Assembly (NCBI GenBank): GCA_913778505.1
Contig: CAJYWD010000035.1
Location: 1-64,000, forward strand
Reading direction: 5' to 3'
Length of the DNA stretch: 64,000 nt
From: an uncultured Chryseobacterium sp.
GTDB taxonomy: Bacteria; Bacteroidota; Bacteroidia; Flavobacteriales; Weeksellaceae
Shown here: in pieces, positions 1 through 9,709 of the stretch
Layout of the letters: each line of letters opens with the position of its first letter
How positions within the stretch are numbered: position 1 is the stretch's first letter
Program-made: the position numbers and the translations under genes
The notes under the pieces: model-generated
Database searches by the model: none
What the model was told of the DNA's origin: nothing
What the model saw: only the letters and a program-made list of their open reading frames with translations

Positions 1-244
1 CGTTTTTGGCTCTTCTGGCACCATAGTTTCGGCTCAGTCCCGGACCTGAATTATCCTTACGGAAAAACTGAATATCCAGTGATTCTCTGAATAAGTCCAC
101 CGTCGGAAGCAAAGCCATCTTTGAACCGTCATCTATCACAATAACCTCAAAATTTTTATCACTCTGGCGCGATAAGGAACTCAGAAGTTCGAACAGCTCG
201 TCTTTTCTGTTGAAAATGGCAATGATAATGGAAATTGAAGTCAA
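1..244 (-). CDS. Family 2 glycosyltransferase, N-terminal part (cut by window start)
   Basis: The first 81 residues are visible. They start LTSISIIIAIFNRKDELFEL and carry the GT-A nucleotide-binding pattern with VIVIDDGS around residues 34-41, then an SGPGLSRNYGARRA segment typical of GT2 enzymes that move sugars from nucleotide donors to glycans or lipids. The start is taken as TTG at 242-244 because an in-frame TAA lies four codons upstream and no ATG is available. The catalytic DXD and C-terminus lie outside the window, so the acceptor cannot be inferred. Confidence 0.85.
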   Translation of the reverse strand, partial: MTSISIIIAIFNRKDELFELLSSLSRQSDKNFEVIVIDDGSKMALLPTVDLFRESLDIQFFRKDNSGPGLSRNYGARRAKN

Positions 245-351
245 TGGACAAACGGATTAATGAATACTTAGGCTTACAGTCTTCAAAAATATATAAAAAG
301 CATCAATCCGTAAAATAGCATGCTTGTTTTGGCTAAAGTTTATGATGTTTG

Positions 352-831
352 TCAAGACAGATTTTTGGGCGAATAGAAAAACAGAAACTTCTTTTTGGCC
401 GTCTCAAAGTCAGTCCAATCATCGCAGTCAATTTCATACGCCACCACGCCGGACGTCGGCAGATTCACGATTTCGTCCGTCAGTGAATTGGCAAAGTTTG
501 AAATGCCATTGTTGTGTGAAAAAATGGCCAGGCTACTGACAGTATTTTCTGTATCGAAAATCACAGACAGAAAATTATCTTCCGAGGGACGATATAGTTT
601 TTCCCTTGTAGAGTATTCTTTCCCGAAAACCTTGGAAAACAGTTCGCATGTTTCTCTGGCGCGCACTGCGGGACTGGTGATAAAACAATCTATTTCAATG
701 TTCTTATGCTTCAGAAGCTCGGCCATTTTCGGCGCATTCGTTCGGCCCAGCTCTGTCAGCGGACGGTCAAAATCATCCATTTCTTCCGGCCAGTCGCTCT
801 TGGAATGTCTAATCAGTAAAAGTGTTTTCAT
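352..831 (-). CDS. SixA-like histidine phosphatase
   Basis: A 159-residue histidine phosphatase superfamily protein. The catalytic RHxxS motif is seen as RHSKSDW at residues 8-14, followed by DFDRPLTELG, the arrangement found in SixA-type phosphohistidine phosphatases, which are short, single-domain and cytoplasmic. SixA enzymes remove phosphate from histidine in phosphotransfer proteins, but the Bacteroidota members are mostly untested, so the substrate is open. No neighbouring gene suggests a partner. The gene ends about 100 bases before the glycosyltransferase on the same strand. Confidence 0.85.
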   Translation of the reverse strand: MKTLLLIRHSKSDWPEEMDDFDRPLTELGRTNAPKMAELLKHKNIEIDCFITSPAVRARETCELFSKVFGKEYSTREKLYRPSEDNFLSVIFDTENTVSSLAIFSHNNGISNFANSLTDEIVNLPTSGVVAYEIDCDDWTDFETAKKKFLFFYSPKNLS

Positions 832-982
832 AGGCGGTCGTTCTGTTGAAAAATTCTTTCTGTTATATGAATAATTTTTAAAGTTAGTAAATATTATTGA
901 TACTGAAACTTCTGATAATTAAATTGATAAAAAAATACAGTCCGTTATAGGCTGCATTTCAACAATTTAATTTAATATAGAC

Positions 983-2404
983 CTATTTCCATCCGCCGCC
1001 AAGCGCACGATATAGATTGACAATACTGCTAAGTCGTTGTCTTTTTATGGAAGCTAGGTTCAATTCGGCTTGGAGCGAATTGCCTTGAGCTGTGATGACT
1101 TCCAGATAATTGACCAAACCACTTTTGTAAAGCTTTTCAGCACTTATGATTCCTGATTTCAAGGTTGTCACTTGTTCACTTGCTTTTTCTTCCTGAACTT
1201 TCAAACTCTCGTTGGAAACCAAAGCGTCCGAAACTTCTCCAACTGCATTAAGAACAGATTGACGGAACGCTAAAACATTTTTCTCTCTTTGTATTTTCGC
1301 AACATTAAAATCTGTTTTCAATTGTCTTTTCTGGAAAATCGGTTGCGTAATTCCGTCTAAAGCAGAACCAAATAAAGACGCCGGAATCTGAAACCAATTG
1401 TCAAATTTGAAAGAATTCACGCCACCGGTAGCTGTGATTTTCAAAGCAGGATACATATTCGCTTGAGCAATTCCAATCAAGGCATTAGACTCTAACAAAA
1501 CCAACTCCTGCTGACGAACATCCGGACGGCGGCTTACCATTGCTGCAGGAAGTCCCGCAGACAGATTTTGAGGTAGGGAAGTATCGGACATTTCAATCGT
1601 TCTGATGATTTTAGTCGGATTTTCACCAACCAAAATACTCAAAGCATTTTCCTGAATCTTAATATTCTGTTCCAGTTGAGTAATCAGAAGTTCTGTATAT
1701 TCTTTTTGTGCTTTTGATTGCTGAACGCCGAGAGAAGTTGCGTCGCCGCTTTGCCAGATTTTTTCTGTGATATTAAGCGTATTTTTACTCAGTTCCAGAT
1801 TCGATTTGGCGATTTCCAATTGTTTATCCAACATCAAAAGATTGTAATAACCTTGCGCAATCGCAGCTACAACCTGAGTTTGAATGGCTTTTGTTGCTTC
1901 ATACGTCTGCAGATATTGCATTTTGGAAACTTCCTGCTGATTCTTGATTTTCCCCCAGATATCGGCTTCCCAAGATAGATTGAATGCCGCATTGTAATCT
2001 TCAACATAACTTTTTCCTAGAAATAAGTTGATACTTTGTCCATTCAGACTATTGTCCGAAGGTCTTGTGATTTGACCGGTGACTCCAAAGCCAACCTCAG
2101 GATATTGCATATATTTTGCCTGTTTCAGTCGTTCTTGTGACGAAGCAACTTGTTTCAACGCAATCTGCAAATCATAATTATTTTTGATTCCTTTTTCAAT
2201 CAAACCTTGCAAAATCGGGTCATTGAAAAACTGTCGCCATTCCAGATTCGCTACGCTTGCCGTGTCAGCCGTTGCCGTATATTGGAAAGTTTCCGGCAGT
2301 TCAGGACTTATTTTATCAAGAGCTAATTTGGGCATGCAGGAAACCGCACTTGCAACGACTACTGTGAAGACCAAAATCTCTTTTATTTTAGTTAATATTT
2401 TCAT
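983..2404 (-). CDS. RND efflux outer membrane factor (OprM/NodT family lipoprotein)
   Basis: A 473-residue TolC-like outer membrane factor, the exit duct of the tripartite efflux system encoded by this and the next two upstream genes. A lipoprotein signal ends in a lipobox AVSC with Cys23, which is usual for the NodT/OprM branch. Two outer membrane efflux repeats follow, with the family signature LPAAMVSRRPDVRQQE in the second half. It is the last gene of the operon, separated from the pump gene by 327 bases that contain a dispersed repeat, so a secondary promoter or mRNA processing there is possible. Confidence 0.92.
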   Translation of the reverse strand: MKILTKIKEILVFTVVVASAVSCMPKLALDKISPELPETFQYTATADTASVANLEWRQFFNDPILQGLIEKGIKNNYDLQIALKQVASSQERLKQAKYMQYPEVGFGVTGQITRPSDNSLNGQSINLFLGKSYVEDYNAAFNLSWEADIWGKIKNQQEVSKMQYLQTYEATKAIQTQVVAAIAQGYYNLLMLDKQLEIAKSNLELSKNTLNITEKIWQSGDATSLGVQQSKAQKEYTELLITQLEQNIKIQENALSILVGENPTKIIRTIEMSDTSLPQNLSAGLPAAMVSRRPDVRQQELVLLESNALIGIAQANMYPALKITATGGVNSFKFDNWFQIPASLFGSALDGITQPIFQKRQLKTDFNVAKIQREKNVLAFRQSVLNAVGEVSDALVSNESLKVQEEKASEQVTTLKSGIISAEKLYKSGLVNYLEVITAQGNSLQAELNLASIKRQRLSSIVNLYRALGGGWK

Positions 2405-2731
2405 TAATTTTTCTTTTTTATCAATTATTTATAATTTAATTTTTGGGCAACTATTTTCACCTGTAGTTTATCCTGAGCTTGTCGAAGGGCTCCCAATTTG
2501 TCACTCTGAGGCTCTCGAAGAGTCCACTCAAGTTGGACTGCGTGAGATTCGCTGTTCCAAAACATTTTAATTAATTTAATTTCTGATTTGGACTTTATTG
2601 CAAAGACGCAAAAGTTATTATCAAAAGAACCCTTCAAGCCGCAAAATAAAATCGAATATTTTAAAATTTGTGCCTTAAAAATAGAGAATCATTCAAAAAA
2701 ATCCTTGTGTCTTTGCGTTTAAAACTCCAGT
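2405..2731. repeat. Intergenic gap with dispersed TCCTGAGCTTGTCGAAGGG element
   Basis: This 327-base gap between the pump and outer membrane factor genes has no convincing gene. At 2471-2494 it holds TCCTGAGCTTGTCGAAGGG followed by CTCCC; a near-identical copy lies at 23768-23791. A related half (GAGGCTCTCGAAGAG) follows at about 2508. The stretch CTTGTGTCTTTGCGTTT near 2704 resembles another dispersed motif. These look like non-coding intergenic repeats common in flavobacteria. Confidence 0.6.
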
Positions 2732-5700
2732 TTAGATTAGATTCAAAGCTGCTTTTTCTCTTTTAAGTCTTCGTTTCTTTTTGCTAGGCATTTTTTCATG
2801 CAGATACTGGAATATCACATACATCACAGGAATAATGAAAATTCCTAATACAACACCTGTCAACATCCCACCAACCGTGCTTATTCCAATCGAATGGTTT
2901 CCTTTGGCTGCAGCGCCTTGCGACCAAACCAATGGAAGCATTCCGATAATGAAAGCAAACGATGTCATCAGAATTGGCCTTAATCTTAATCTTGAAGCTT
3001 GTAATGCAGATTCAATCAACGTTTTTCCTGCCTGTCTTCTTTGGACTGCAAATTCTACAATCAGAATGGCATTTTTGGCGAGCAATCCTACAAGCATGAT
3101 CAATCCAACCTGGACATAAATGTTATTATCAATTCCCGCTAAACCTGTAAAGGCATATACTCCGAAAATACCGGTTGGAATCGTCAAAATAATTGCGAAA
3201 GGAAGAATGTAACTTTCGTACTGAGCCGCCAATAAAAAGTATACGAACAAGATACTCAACATAAAAATGAATGCCGTTTGTCCGCCGGTCGCTTTCTCTT
3301 CACGTGTGATTCCTGTCCATTCGTAGCCATAACCTCTCGGCAAAGACTTTTTGGCAGTTTCTTCTACTGCTTTTATCGCATCTCCGGTACTGTAACCAGG
3401 TTTCGGAGTTCCGTTGATAGTTACTGCATTGAACAAGTTATTTCTTGTCACAGTTTCTGGCCCGAAAGTTCTTTTCAAAGTCACCAGAGTTTTTACAGGA
3501 ACCATTTCACTTTGGTTATTTTTAACATAGATTCCTTCAAGCGAATTAGCATCTGTTCTGTAAGGAATATCGGCTTGAGCCATCACTCGATAATATTTTC
3601 CAAATCTGTTGAAATCCGAAACGAAACTACTTCCGTAGTAGATTTGCATGGTCTGCATCAAATCATTGACGGAAACTCCCAATTGATTGGCTTTGTCAGC
3701 ATCCATTTCAATGGTATATTGTGGATTTCCTGCAGCATAAGTGGTGAAGGCGAAAGCAATCTCCGGACGCTTCATCAATTCTCCAATGAATGCCTGCGTA
3801 GTTGTTCCCAATTGTTCCAATGAACCGTTGGTCTTATCCTGAAGCATAAACTCGAAACCGGAAACGTTTCCAAAACCTTGAACAGTAGGGAAGTTGAAGA
3901 AGAAAGCATTGGCATCTTTCACCTGAGCTACTTTTCCTGTCAATCCACCTGCAATCTGATCCGGGTCTTTTACTGCGCCACGATCTTCATAATCTTTCAA
4001 TTTTATAAAACCTGCAGAATATGGTGATGCATTGGCATTACTGATGAAATTGAGACCATCTGAAACCCAGAGATGTTTAGCTACATTTTCTTTATTGATG
4101 ATTTTATCAATCTCTTCTGTCGCTTTATTGGTTCTTTCCAATGAACTTCCCGGAGGTGTGTTCACAGCATATAAAACAAAACCTTGGTCTTCTGTCGGGA
4201 TAAATCCTGAAGGTGCTTTATTAATCAAGAAAATAGTTATCGCTGTGATTAAAGCAAGTCCGCCAACACTTACCCATTTGTTTTTAATTAAAAATTTGAG
4301 ACTATAAATATATTTTTTGGTCAGATTATTAAAGCCTTTGTTGAAAGCATTAAAAAACCTGGCACCAAAACCTTTTTTGTGTCCGTGTTCGCCGTGTTCT
4401 CCTTGAGGATCATTCAGTATCAGGGCGCATAAAGCCGGACTTAATGTCAATGCATTAATTGCCGAAATTAAAATCGCAATCGCTAATGTGAAAGCAAACT
4501 GTCTGTAGAATACGCCTGCAGGACCTTGCATAAAACCGACAGGAATAAATACTGCAGACATTACCAAAGTAATGGAAATAATTGCTCCGGATATTTCACT
4601 CATAGATTCTCTGGTTGCATGTTCTACGGGAAGTCCTGTATGTTCCATCTTGGAATGGACGGCTTCTACAACCACAATCGCATCATCTACAACAATACCA
4701 ATCGCCAGAACCAAAGCAAACAAAGTCAACATATTGATACTGAATCCAAACAGATTCAGGAAGAAAAATGTCCCGATAATCGCAACTGGAACTGCAATCG
4801 CAGGAATAAACGTTGACCTGAAATCCTGAAGGAAAATAAATACAACAATAAATACCAACATAAATGCAATCACCAAAGTCTCTACAACCTGATGAATAGA
4901 CGCATCCAAAAAGTCTTTGGAATTGTACATGATAATCGGTTCCACGCCTTTTGGAAGTGTAGTTTTGAACTCTTCAACTTGTTTTTCAACTTCGGTCAGG
5001 ATTTCATTGGCATTAGAACCTGCGGTTTGTAAGATTGCAAAACCAGCCACTGGCTTACCATCCACTCTGTTGGCTGCTGTATAACTATATGAACCGAATT
5101 CTACTCTTGCAACATCTTTCAGTCTCAGGAATGAACCGTCGCTATTAGCTTTGACTACGATGTTTTCATAGTCTTCGTTCTTGTTTAATTTTCCTTTATA
5201 TTTAAGGATATATTCATACGTCTCCTTACTTCCTTGCCCGAATCTTCCCGGCGCAGCTTCAAGATTGCTGTTTTTGATTGCAGAAAGAACTTCCTGAGGA
5301 GAAAGATTGTTGTCTGCCAACCGGTCTGGTTTCAGCCAAATTCTCATCGAGTAATCTTTAGAACCGAAAACCTGAGCCTGCGCAACGCCCGGAATACGTT
5401 GTAATTGCGGGATGATGTTGATCTTCATGTAATTCTGAAGAAAAAGCTCGTCATATTGTTTCGGGTCATTACTGGTAATTCCCATGAACATAATGAAACT
5501 GTTCTGAACTTTCTGAGTCGATATTCCCGCCTGAACAACTTCTTGTGGAAGCTGGCTCATCGCTTTTGAAACACGGTTTTGAACATTCACAGCGGCATTA
5601 TCCGGATCGGAACCTTGCTTGAAATAGATGTTAAGAGTCAAAGATCCGTCGTTGCTGGAGTTGGACGTCATATAGGTCATATTCTCCACACCGTTCACAG

Positions 5701-5902
5701 CTTCCTCTATAGGATTGGCTACGGAGCGGGCAACAACTTCGGCATTTGCACCGGGATAAGATGCTGTTACCTGAACACTCGGAGGCGCAATATCAGGAAA
5801 CAAGGTTATCGGTAATTGGAATACCGAGAGCAATCCCAATAATAATAAAATAATCGAAATAACCGTTGAGAGTACCGGTCTTTCTATGAATTGTTTTAGC
5901 AT
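2732..5902 (-). CDS. RND efflux pump, inner membrane permease (HAE1/AcrB type)
   Basis: A 1056-residue resistance-nodulation-division transporter of usual AcrB length. The N-terminus (MLKQFIERPVLSTVISIILL) is the first membrane helix of the HAE1 branch. The proton-relay pair is Asp406-Asp407 within GIVVDDAIVVVEAV, and the duplicated half has the AKNAILIVEFA motif. It takes hydrophobic or amphiphilic drugs from the periplasm and outer leaflet and drives them out using the proton gradient. It lies 37 bases downstream of the adaptor gene, so the two are almost certainly co-transcribed. Substrate range cannot be read from sequence. Confidence 0.96.
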   Translation of the reverse strand: MLKQFIERPVLSTVISIILLLLGLLSVFQLPITLFPDIAPPSVQVTASYPGANAEVVARSVANPIEEAVNGVENMTYMTSNSSNDGSLTLNIYFKQGSDPDNAAVNVQNRVSKAMSQLPQEVVQAGISTQKVQNSFIMFMGITSNDPKQYDELFLQNYMKINIIPQLQRIPGVAQAQVFGSKDYSMRIWLKPDRLADNNLSPQEVLSAIKNSNLEAAPGRFGQGSKETYEYILKYKGKLNKNEDYENIVVKANSDGSFLRLKDVARVEFGSYSYTAANRVDGKPVAGFAILQTAGSNANEILTEVEKQVEEFKTTLPKGVEPIIMYNSKDFLDASIHQVVETLVIAFMLVFIVVFIFLQDFRSTFIPAIAVPVAIIGTFFFLNLFGFSINMLTLFALVLAIGIVVDDAIVVVEAVHSKMEHTGLPVEHATRESMSEISGAIISITLVMSAVFIPVGFMQGPAGVFYRQFAFTLAIAILISAINALTLSPALCALILNDPQGEHGEHGHKKGFGARFFNAFNKGFNNLTKKYIYSLKFLIKNKWVSVGGLALITAITIFLINKAPSGFIPTEDQGFVLYAVNTPPGSSLERTNKATEEIDKIINKENVAKHLWVSDGLNFISNANASPYSAGFIKLKDYEDRGAVKDPDQIAGGLTGKVAQVKDANAFFFNFPTVQGFGNVSGFEFMLQDKTNGSLEQLGTTTQAFIGELMKRPEIAFAFTTYAAGNPQYTIEMDADKANQLGVSVNDLMQTMQIYYGSSFVSDFNRFGKYYRVMAQADIPYRTDANSLEGIYVKNNQSEMVPVKTLVTLKRTFGPETVTRNNLFNAVTINGTPKPGYSTGDAIKAVEETAKKSLPRGYGYEWTGITREEKATGGQTAFIFMLSILFVYFLLAAQYESYILPFAIILTIPTGIFGVYAFTGLAGIDNNIYVQVGLIMLVGLLAKNAILIVEFAVQRRQAGKTLIESALQASRLRLRPILMTSFAFIIGMLPLVWSQGAAAKGNHSIGISTVGGMLTGVVLGIFIIPVMYVIFQYLHEKMPSKKKRRLKREKAALNLI

Positions 5903-5939
5903 AAGAAGTATAGTTTTAAGTCTTCTATTAATGTTTGAA

Positions 5940-7100
5940 TTACAATGGAATAGCTGTCAATAAACTGTCAGAAGAAATCATTTTTGGTTTGATGGATGCA
6001 CCATCTTTTAAGACTCCCAAACCTGTAAATACGATTTGATCTCCTTTGGAAAGACCTTCGGAAATGAAATAATAATGTTCTGTTTTTCCAGAAATAGTAA
6101 TAGGTTTGCTATTCACTTTTTTGTCCTTTCCAAGAATGTAAACGTAAGTTTTGTCCTGAATCTCAAAAGTTGATTCTTGCGGAATAACTACTGCATTTGA
6201 TAATAATTGTGGCATTCTCACTTTCCCTGTATTTCCGCTTCTCAATGTTCCGTTTGGATTAGGGAAAGTTGCACGAACAGTTATTGCGCCTGTACTTTTA
6301 TCGAATTGTCCATCTATCATTTTCATTTTTCCTTTTTCAGAGTAAGTGGAATTGTCAGCAATTACCAGATCAACCAAAGGCACGTTTCTCATTTTTTCTT
6401 CGAGAGTTGCACCAGTATATTTCTTTTGGAAAGCAATAAAATCGATTTCACTGATTGAGAAATAGGCATAGATCTCACTGATGTCTGAAACAAAAGTTAA
6501 AGGATTAGGGTCGGTTTTGGAAATCAAGCTTCCTTTTTTATAAGGAAGTCTTCCAATATAACCACTTACCGGAGCAGTAATAGTTGTAAACCCGACATTG
6601 ATCTTGCTTCCACCCAAAGATGCTTTTGCCTGAGCTGCCGCTGCAACTGCGGCCGCATAATTGGCTTTTGCAGTTTTCAATTGTACATCGGAAACTACTT
6701 TATCAGCAACCAAAGGCTGAAGTCTGTCAACTTCCACTTTTGCTTTTTGGATATTGGCATTGGCAGCTTGAAGATTTGCAGAAGCCATATTCAATTGTTC
6801 GCCATAAACTCTTGGGTCAATTTTGAATAAAGGTTGTCCGGCTCTCACATAAGCACCTTCTTCCACATAGATCTTGTCCAGATAACCGTCAACTTGTGAA
6901 CGTATTTCTACATTGTTTTTTCCTTCCAATGCAGCGGGGAATTCCTGATAAGTTGTAGCAGGAGAAGTGATGACAGTATAGACTGGAAGCTCTGGCGTAG
7001 GGACGGACATTGCTGTATTATCCGCAGCTTTTGTACAGCTTTGTAAAAAAATAATACCCGATATAAGTACAATAAGTTTAGAATTGTTAGTAATTTTCAT
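5940..7100 (-). CDS. RND efflux periplasmic adaptor (membrane fusion protein)
   Basis: A 386-residue HlyD/AcrA-type adaptor linking the pump to the outer membrane factor. It has a lipoprotein signal with lipobox LQSC (Cys22), a lipoyl-like half-motif (SQVDGYLDKIYVEEGAYVRA), a coiled-coil hairpin rich in Ala/Lys/Gln at about residues 105-165, and the second lipoyl half plus beta-barrel after it (ITAPVSGYIGRL). It is the first gene of the efflux operon, preceded by 285 bases holding three copies of the putative TetR operator. Confidence 0.95.
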   Translation of the reverse strand: MKITNNSKLIVLISGIIFLQSCTKAADNTAMSVPTPELPVYTVITSPATTYQEFPAALEGKNNVEIRSQVDGYLDKIYVEEGAYVRAGQPLFKIDPRVYGEQLNMASANLQAANANIQKAKVEVDRLQPLVADKVVSDVQLKTAKANYAAAVAAAAQAKASLGGSKINVGFTTITAPVSGYIGRLPYKKGSLISKTDPNPLTFVSDISEIYAYFSISEIDFIAFQKKYTGATLEEKMRNVPLVDLVIADNSTYSEKGKMKMIDGQFDKSTGAITVRATFPNPNGTLRSGNTGKVRMPQLLSNAVVIPQESTFEIQDKTYVYILGKDKKVNSKPITISGKTEHYYFISEGLSKGDQIVFTGLGVLKDGASIKPKMISSDSLLTAIPL

Positions 7101-7162
7101 TTCAAGTTTTTAATTGTTAATTTTAGTAATAGTGTGATTGAATAAAATATTGTTAATTTATC

Positions 7163-7365
7163 TAACATTGTTAAGTTTTAAATCAAAATTTCAGCGCTTG
7201 AGTTTACATTGTTTCCATATTTTGAGAGTTTATTTGATTAGTTAATTTTCTCTGAACTAAGTTCTTTTTTCTAACAGTGTTAATATTAAGATGAAATATG
7301 CTCTCGGACTTATATATAACAATTAAATTAAAATTAATACTGCGTTAATATTCCTAACAGTGTTA
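7163..7365. promoter_or_regulatory. Three putative TetR operators upstream of the efflux operon
   Basis: Three copies of an 11-bp palindrome lie upstream of the adaptor gene: TAACATTGTTA at 7163-7173, TAACAGTGTTA at 7272-7282 and TAACAGTGTTA at 7355-7365. A looser relative (TAATACTGCGTTA) starts at 7336. The same motif occurs immediately upstream of the adjacent tetR gene. Shared palindromes at both promoters are the usual arrangement for a TetR repressor that controls its efflux target and itself. Binding is inferred, not shown. Confidence 0.72.
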
Positions 7366-7385
7366 ATTAAAAATTCAAAAAAAAA

Positions 7386-7982
7386 TTATAACGCTTTTAT
7401 ATAAGCAGCAACAGTCTCATCCAATGTTGTCTTATTCATCGTAGAAGGGATGTCATCATTACGCATCATCATAATCGAGATCAAACCGTGAACCGCTGAA
7501 AATAAAGCGTGCGAAGAATGACAGGCATTATCTGGATTTGATCCTTTTTTAATAATGATATCATAAGTACAATCATAAAGCAGATCCTGAAAAGAAGAAA
7601 ATTCCTCCTTCATCATGCCTTTACCGCTGCACTGCATTCCTAATCCGAACATCAATTGATAGTATTCCTTATTCTTGAAAGCAAAATTCCAGTAAGCATC
7701 AACAATGGCAACCAATTGCTCTTCCGGTGTGTCGTGTTTCTTCTGAGCTTTTAGCAATTCGATGTGTAATTTATGAAAACCATTCAGAGAGATCTCAAAA
7801 AGAATAGCCTCTTTGTTTTCGAAATAATCATAAACCACAGGAGCACTGTATTCTATAGCATCCGCAATTTTTCTGATAGAAAGAGAAGCCCAACCGTCCG
7901 TTTTAGCCAAAGAAAATGCCGCATCCAAAATATTGGCGCGTGTAGATTCTTTTTCTCTTTGTCTGCGTTCGTGTACTCCCAT
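7386..7982 (-). CDS. TetR/AcrR family regulator of the efflux operon
   Basis: A 198-residue TetR-type repressor. The N-terminal helix-turn-helix spans about residues 14-60 (ILDAAFSLAKTDGWASLSIR, then KIADAIEYSAPVVYDYFENK). The C-terminal half is a helical ligand-binding and dimer region. It lies upstream of, and in the same direction as, the efflux operon. One palindrome TAACAGCGTTA sits 12 bases before its ATG and three similar ones precede the adaptor gene, so it probably represses both units and is released by a pump substrate. The regulatory target is inferred from the shared sites. Confidence 0.9.
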   Translation of the reverse strand: MGVHERRQREKESTRANILDAAFSLAKTDGWASLSIRKIADAIEYSAPVVYDYFENKEAILFEISLNGFHKLHIELLKAQKKHDTPEEQLVAIVDAYWNFAFKNKEYYQLMFGLGMQCSGKGMMKEEFSSFQDLLYDCTYDIIIKKGSNPDNACHSSHALFSAVHGLISIMMMRNDDIPSTMNKTTLDETVAAYIKAL

Positions 7983-7993
7983 TTTAGTTATCC

Positions 7994-8004
7994 TAACAGC
8001 GTTA
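7994..8004. promoter_or_regulatory. Putative TetR operator at tetR promoter
   Basis: TAACAGCGTTA, within the longer inverted repeat CTAACAGCGTTAG, lies 12 bases upstream of the tetR start codon. It matches the three sites before the efflux operon except at the central positions. This suggests negative autoregulation. Confidence 0.7.
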
Positions 8005-8102
8005 GCAAAATTAGGAACTTTTTGTTCTATTTACCAAATCATTTCGCATTTTTAACATCAAAAAAAGATAACAATCTTTATAGTATTGATAATCAAATTA
8101 AT

Positions 8103-8134
8103 AAAAAAGACAAATTGCATAATTTGTCTTTTTT
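8103..8134 (-). terminator. Rho-independent terminator of the alpha/beta hydrolase gene
   Basis: A perfect 14-bp inverted repeat (AAAAAAGACAAATT, loop GCAT, AATTTGTCTTTTTT) follows the hydrolase stop codon on the minus strand. It separates the hydrolase from the downstream tetR gene. Confidence 0.75.
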
Positions 8135-8156
8135 ATTTTTTAATATTTTCTCAGAT

Positions 8157-8978
8157 TTAGGATTCAATGAACGCCAATAGATCTTTATTGATCGTCTCGT
8201 GCTCAGTGGTTGGCATACCGTGCGGAAATCCCGGATAGGTAATGAGTTTACCATTTTTAAGAAGTTTTGCAGATTTGATAGCAGAATTCTCAATAGGCAC
8301 AATCTGATCGTCCTCACCATGAAGCACCAAGACAGGCAGATCAACAGCTTTCAGGTCTTCTGTAAGATCCGTTTCGGAGAAGGCTTTGATGCCGTCGTAA
8401 TGCGCCACAATTCCGCCCATTAATCCCTGTCTCCACCAGTTTCTCTGCACGCCTTCCTTTACATCCGCACCTTCTCTGTTATATCCATAGAAAGGAAATG
8501 TAAGATCAAAAAAGAATTGATTCCTGTTGTTCATGGTTTGCTCGCGGATGTTATCGAAAACCGACATGGGAACACCGTCCGGGTTGTTTTCACTTTGAAC
8601 CATTACTGGAGGAATGGCACTGATGAGAACCGCTTTCTTCGCTCTTCCGTTTGCGTATTTGTTAACGTAACGGATCACTTCTCCACCGCCTGTAGAGTGC
8701 CCGATGTGTACCACATCTTTCAGGTCCAGGAATTGTACCAGCTCTGCTGCATCCAAAGCATATTGTTCTATGGTATGGTTATAAATATTCTGGCTGGAGC
8801 GGCCGTGACCTCTACGGTCATGTGTCACTACTCTGTATCCTCTTTTCAGAAAGAAAATTACCTGTGCGTCCCAATCATCAGAGGATAGTGGCCAGCCGTG
8901 GTGAAACATCAGAACTGGTCCTTCGCCTTGGTCTTTGTAGAAAATCTCGGTGCCGTCTTTTAAAATAAGTGTGCTCAT
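8157..8978 (-). CDS. Alpha/beta hydrolase (non-heme chloroperoxidase-like)
   Basis: A 273-residue alpha/beta hydrolase. The oxyanion region is HHGWPLSSDDW (26-36), the nucleophile elbow is GHSTGGG with Ser95, the acid is in HGEDDQIVP and the base in PGFPHGMP near the C-terminus. The pattern HDRRGHGRSSQ plus GHSTGGGE is typical of the cofactor-free haloperoxidase/esterase group. In vivo these enzymes are mostly esterases or perhydrolases, so the true substrate is unknown. It is a single gene closed by its own terminator. Confidence 0.9.
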   Translation of the reverse strand: MSTLILKDGTEIFYKDQGEGPVLMFHHGWPLSSDDWDAQVIFFLKRGYRVVTHDRRGHGRSSQNIYNHTIEQYALDAAELVQFLDLKDVVHIGHSTGGGEVIRYVNKYANGRAKKAVLISAIPPVMVQSENNPDGVPMSVFDNIREQTMNNRNQFFFDLTFPFYGYNREGADVKEGVQRNWWRQGLMGGIVAHYDGIKAFSETDLTEDLKAVDLPVLVLHGEDDQIVPIENSAIKSAKLLKNGKLITYPGFPHGMPTTEHETINKDLLAFIES

Positions 8979-9142
8979 AATTTAATTTTGTTTTTATCTG
9001 ATTAATATTAAATCGTTTAATTCTTTAGCAAATGTAAAACGATAACACCTATTTCATCTTGATGTAAGATAACTTCTCAAATTTTGATAAAATTGGTCAA
9101 TACTAAATCCTAAATTATATTGAGCATTCCAACTGATATTAA

Positions 9143-9655
9143 TTAGAATTGCTGATACAGATACCGGTCTGGATAGCTCAGTTTTTCACTTTTTCGGTTA
9201 CCATTCACAATGATATGGATGATATTCATTTGATCATCAAAAATACTATAGAGGAAACTCACGGCAGTTTCTACTTTTTTCGGTTCGGAAACAGGTACAG
9301 ATTCCAGAAAAACATTGACACCTTCCTTATCTTCTTCGTAACCTAAAAAGTTAACTGTAATGAACTGATTGTTGACCTTAAGTTTCAGATATTCCTGACA
9401 GTATAATTTCAAGGTTTCCTGCATCTCTTTTTGAGTTTTCGGATTGAGAAAGTGTAGATTTTTACCATATTTAGCATTGACAGCATTTTCCAGATCATCC
9501 ATAAAAAACCGTCCTGTTATTTCGAAAGTTTTGGATTTCTGACTGTAATTAAATTCCATGGAACCAACATGGTAAGGATGAAGTCTGAAAGATAAAACTG
9601 CAGAAAGTACATACAATACAAGCATGGTGGTAAAGAAGTTCTTGATCATAGCCAA
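9143..9655 (-). CDS. DUF6702 family protein
   Basis: A 170-residue protein with an N-terminal signal peptide (MAMIKNFFTTMLVLYVLSAV) followed by HPYHVGSMEFNYSQKSKTFE, the typical opening of the Bacteroidota DUF6702 family. It is probably exported and anchored or periplasmic. It is divergent, across only 54 bases, from a HupE/UreJ-type membrane protein, followed by an M1 peptidase. These three families often occur together in Bacteroidota, so they may share a role. No function is known. Confidence 0.75.
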   Translation of the reverse strand: MAMIKNFFTTMLVLYVLSAVLSFRLHPYHVGSMEFNYSQKSKTFEITGRFFMDDLENAVNAKYGKNLHFLNPKTQKEMQETLKLYCQEYLKLKVNNQFITVNFLGYEEDKEGVNVFLESVPVSEPKKVETAVSFLYSIFDDQMNIIHIIVNGNRKSEKLSYPDRYLYQQF

Positions 9656-9709
9656 AAAATAAATTCGAAATTAATCATTATTTTCGTAACCGTTTTAAAT
9701 TTAGGCAGG

